From assembly GCA_023405815.1 (NCBI GenBank), contig JAEXXM010000039.1, forward strand, positions 1 through 64,000: DNA of 64,000 bases, given 5' to 3'. The position numbers and the translations under genes are program-made. The notes under the pieces were generated by a model. The model was given only the letters and a program-made list of their open reading frames with translations, did not search any database and had not been told where the DNA came from. This document shows, one piece after another, positions 62,095 to 64,000 of the stretch; the first letter of the stretch is position 1, and each line of letters opens with the position of its first letter. The stretch comes from Pseudomonadota bacterium. Lineage in GTDB: Bacteria > Pseudomonadota > Alphaproteobacteria > Rhizobiales > Hyphomicrobiaceae.

Positions 62095-63912
62095 ATGCAG
62101 GCGCGGCTCGGAATGCCGGCTACGAAGCTCAAGTCACACTACGACGTGATCGTGGTGGGGTCGGGCTATGGCGCGGGCGTTGCCGCCTCGCGGCTGGCGC
62201 GCTGCGGGAAGAAGGTGGCCATCCTGGAGCGTGGCCGCGAGTTCATGCCCGGCGACTTTCCCGAGAACGCCATGCGGGCGAGCCTGGAGACGCAGGTGAC
62301 GGGGCCGCATGGGCGCGTCGGCTCATCCACGGCGCTATTCGATGTGCGCGTCGGCAAGGATATCCACGTCATGATGGCGTGCGGGCTCGGCGGCACGTCG
62401 CTGATCAACGCAAACGTGTGTCTCGCACCGGACGCGCGGGTGTTCGAGGACCCGGCATGGCCGGTCGAGGTGCGCCGCGACCGCCTTCTGGCCGAGGGCT
62501 TCGTGCGCGCCCGGCACATGCTTCGCCCCGAGGCTTCGCGCAATACGCAATCGTTCGAAAAGGTGCGGGCGCTGCGCGTCGCCGCCTCGGCGTTCGGCCG
62601 GCCGGTCAATCCCATTCCGCTACATGTGGCCTATGAGAGCGGACCCAACGCTGCCGGGGTGCATCAGGAAGCCTGCAAGGAGTGCGGCGACTGCTGCGGC
62701 GGGTGCAACGTCGGAGCCAAGACGACCGTCGCCTCGACGTACATCGCCGATGCGGTTGCGTTCGGCGCCGAGGTGTTCACGGGCGTGCGCGTGTTGTCGC
62801 TGTCGAAGGACGAGCGGAACGGCTGGCGCGTTTGGGCGATGCCGACGGACGCCGACACGTCGCGCGGGCACAAGTATTTCGTCACCGCCGATGTTGTGGT
62901 GCTCGGTGCCGGCACGCTCGGATCGACGGAAATACTGCTGCGCTCGAAAGCGGAAGGACTGACGCTCTCGCATTGGGTCGGCAGCAGGTTCACCTCCAAC
63001 GGCGATGCCATCGCGCTCGCGTACAACAACGACATCGAGGTGAACGGCATCGGCGTGGGTGATCCGCCGAAGGGGCAGGTGGCTCCGGTTGGGCAGGCGG
63101 TCAACGCGCTGATCGACATGCGCGATACCAAGGACGTGCGCGACGGGCTCGCGATGTGCGAGTGCGCGTTGCCGAGCGCGTTTGCTTCGGCGCTTCCCGC
63201 CTTGCTGGCGCCGGGCGCTGCCGTCTTCGGCGAGCACGAGAAGCGTACGCTGGCGGACGAGCTCGAGGCGATGGAGCGGGCCACCGACAGCCTGCTCAAG
63301 GGCGCCTACCAGGGTGCGGTGCACAACACGCAGACGTTCCTCGCGGTCGGACACGATGCCGGCAATGGCGTGATGCGCCTCGAGGACGACCGGCTGGCGA
63401 TAGAGTGGAGCAACGGTCCGCAGCAACGCGTGTTCCAGCGCATCGAGGAGATGATCAAGACGGCGGCGCACGCGACCGGCGGGACCTACATGCGCAACCC
63501 CGTGTCGGAAAAGGTGCTGGGGGGTAACCTGATGACCGTGCATCCGCTCGGGGGCTGCACCATGGGTGAAAGCAGCGCCAGCGGCGTGGTCAACCACAAG
63601 GGGCAGGTCTTCGATACGAGGCCCGGTGCCGAGGCGGATGCGGTGCACGAGGGTCTCTATGTGTGTGATGGCGCAGTCGTCCCGTGCCCGCTCGGCATTC
63701 ATCCGCTGCTGACCATCACGGCGCTTGCCGAACGAGCCATGATCCATCTGGCACGCGATCGCGGATGGCACATCAGCGAGGATGTAGCGCCGGCGGGCGC
63801 GGTCGCAAAGGGCGAGCCTGTCGCAAAGCAGCCGGGCAAGGTGCGCGAGCGGAGCCTTCCGTGGTTTGCGCGCTGGTTGCGGCGCAGCCCTCAGCCGGCG
63901 GAGGGAGAGTGA
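62095..63912 (+). CDS. GMC-family FAD-dependent oxidoreductase (cholesterol-oxidase-like)
   Basis: A 605-residue flavoprotein. The Rossmann motif YDVIVVGSGYGAGVAASRLA binds FAD near residue 17. Next is the MACGLGGTSLINANVCLAP segment. A Cys-rich insert KECGDCCGGCNVGAKTT (~197-213) is shared with cholesterol-oxidase-like GMC proteins. The C-terminal FAD and active-site part is MTVHPLGGCTMGES and DGAVVPCPLGIHPLLTITAL, with His, as in the family. The substrate is not identifiable: sterols, alcohols or a lipid. It lies between the metallophosphoesterase gene and a second flavoprotein gene that starts 2 bases after its stop. Confidence 0.85.
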   Translation: MQARLGMPATKLKSHYDVIVVGSGYGAGVAASRLARCGKKVAILERGREFMPGDFPENAMRASLETQVTGPHGRVGSSTALFDVRVGKDIHVMMACGLGGTSLINANVCLAPDARVFEDPAWPVEVRRDRLLAEGFVRARHMLRPEASRNTQSFEKVRALRVAASAFGRPVNPIPLHVAYESGPNAAGVHQEACKECGDCCGGCNVGAKTTVASTYIADAVAFGAEVFTGVRVLSLSKDERNGWRVWAMPTDADTSRGHKYFVTADVVVLGAGTLGSTEILLRSKAEGLTLSHWVGSRFTSNGDAIALAYNNDIEVNGIGVGDPPKGQVAPVGQAVNALIDMRDTKDVRDGLAMCECALPSAFASALPALLAPGAAVFGEHEKRTLADELEAMERATDSLLKGAYQGAVHNTQTFLAVGHDAGNGVMRLEDDRLAIEWSNGPQQRVFQRIEEMIKTAAHATGGTYMRNPVSEKVLGGNLMTVHPLGGCTMGESSASGVVNHKGQVFDTRPGAEADAVHEGLYVCDGAVVPCPLGIHPLLTITALAERAMIHLARDRGWHISEDVAPAGAVAKGEPVAKQPGKVRERSLPWFARWLRRSPQPAEGE

Positions 63913-63913
63913 C

Positions 63914-64000
63914 ATGCGGCGCCTGTCGAAATCCTTCGCCGATCTGAAGCTGCGCTATGACGTGGTTGTCGTCGGCTCGGGCTACGGCGGCGGCGTCGCC
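63914..64000 (+). CDS. second FAD-dependent oxidoreductase, 3'-truncated by the window end
   Basis: Only the first 29 codons are visible. They read MRRLSKSFADLKLRYDVVVV followed by GSGYGGGVA, the FAD-binding dinucleotide motif of GMC oxidoreductases. It closely parallels the N-terminus of the gene just upstream (DVIVVGSGYGAGVA), and the start lies 2 bases after the upstream stop. It is probably a paralogous oxidoreductase of the same operon; the rest lies outside the window. Confidence 0.75.
   Translation, partial: MRRLSKSFADLKLRYDVVVVGSGYGGGVA

Noticed and set aside
60120..62132. Long minus-strand open frame (670 codons)
   Set aside because: Mirror of the metallophosphoesterase gene; composition is typical of antisense frames.

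Overview
The window is high-GC chromosomal DNA from an alphaproteobacterium, most likely of the order Hyphomicrobiales (Rhizobiales) and possibly near Hyphomicrobium. The grounds are the high-GC coding style, a ChpT phosphotransferase (CckA-ChpT-CtrA relay), the run DsbA-aroQ-accB-accC-aat, RNase E with a long acidic insertion in its S1 domain, NnrU, DUF1134, a bactofilin and several small Cys-containing exported proteins. No rRNA, tRNA, CRISPR array, transposase, integrase or phage gene was recognised. This is core and near-core chromosome with a few lineage-specific genes.

Layout. 1-7.8 kb: Ppx/GppA phosphatase, rlmE, an exported protein, DUF808 and DUF805 membrane proteins, guaB, a MAPEG protein and an RsmB-like rRNA methyltransferase. 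8-11.3 kb: a methyltransferase/ATP-grasp fusion, TspO and a zinc-ribbon membrane protein. 11.3-14.5 kb (minus): a divergent second Leu/Phe-tRNA-protein transferase homologue, then an ECF42-type sigma factor with two DGPF/YciI proteins. 14.8-18.9 kb: guaA, an ArsC-like reductase, a haloacid-dehalogenase-type hydrolase, YbaK, a GNAT acetyltransferase and a small exported protein. 19-24.6 kb (minus): aat, accC, accB, aroQ, a DsbA-type thioredoxin and an M48 protease. accC lacks about 42 residues of its N-terminal domain.

24.8-35.9 kb: aminotransferase, Spy/CpxP-like protein, RNase E (minus), a 776-base leader/promoter region, an AMIN-domain amidase, PBP1A, and prfB with a programmed +1 frameshift. 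36-43 kb: a Cys-rich mini-protein, two RNA methyltransferases, two long palindromes, a PRMT-like methyltransferase, NnrU, a MOSC protein and an L,D-transpeptidase. 43.2-50.7 kb: panB, then YfgM-like protein, bamB and der in the order seen in enterobacteria, a small exported protein, holC (apparently leaderless), rlmJ and a cold-shock gene.

50.9-60 kb: three exported proteins, fetAB, chpT, cysQ, DUF1134, a coiled-coil membrane protein, a bactofilin and another Cys-containing exported protein. 60.1-64 kb: a membrane metallophosphoesterase, a GMC oxidoreductase and the start of a second flavoprotein gene that runs off the window.

Together the genes cover GMP synthesis (guaB, guaA), fatty-acid initiation (accBC), the envelope (PBP1A, amidase, L,D-transpeptidase, BamB, bactofilin), ribosome and RNA maintenance (RlmE, RsmB-like, RlmJ, TrmH-like, RlmI-like, Der, RNase E, RF2) and the cell cycle (ChpT). 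The best candidates for undescribed biology are the methyltransferase/ATP-grasp fusion, the divergent Aat paralogue, the PRMT-like protein and the phosphoesterase/GMC oxidoreductase operon.
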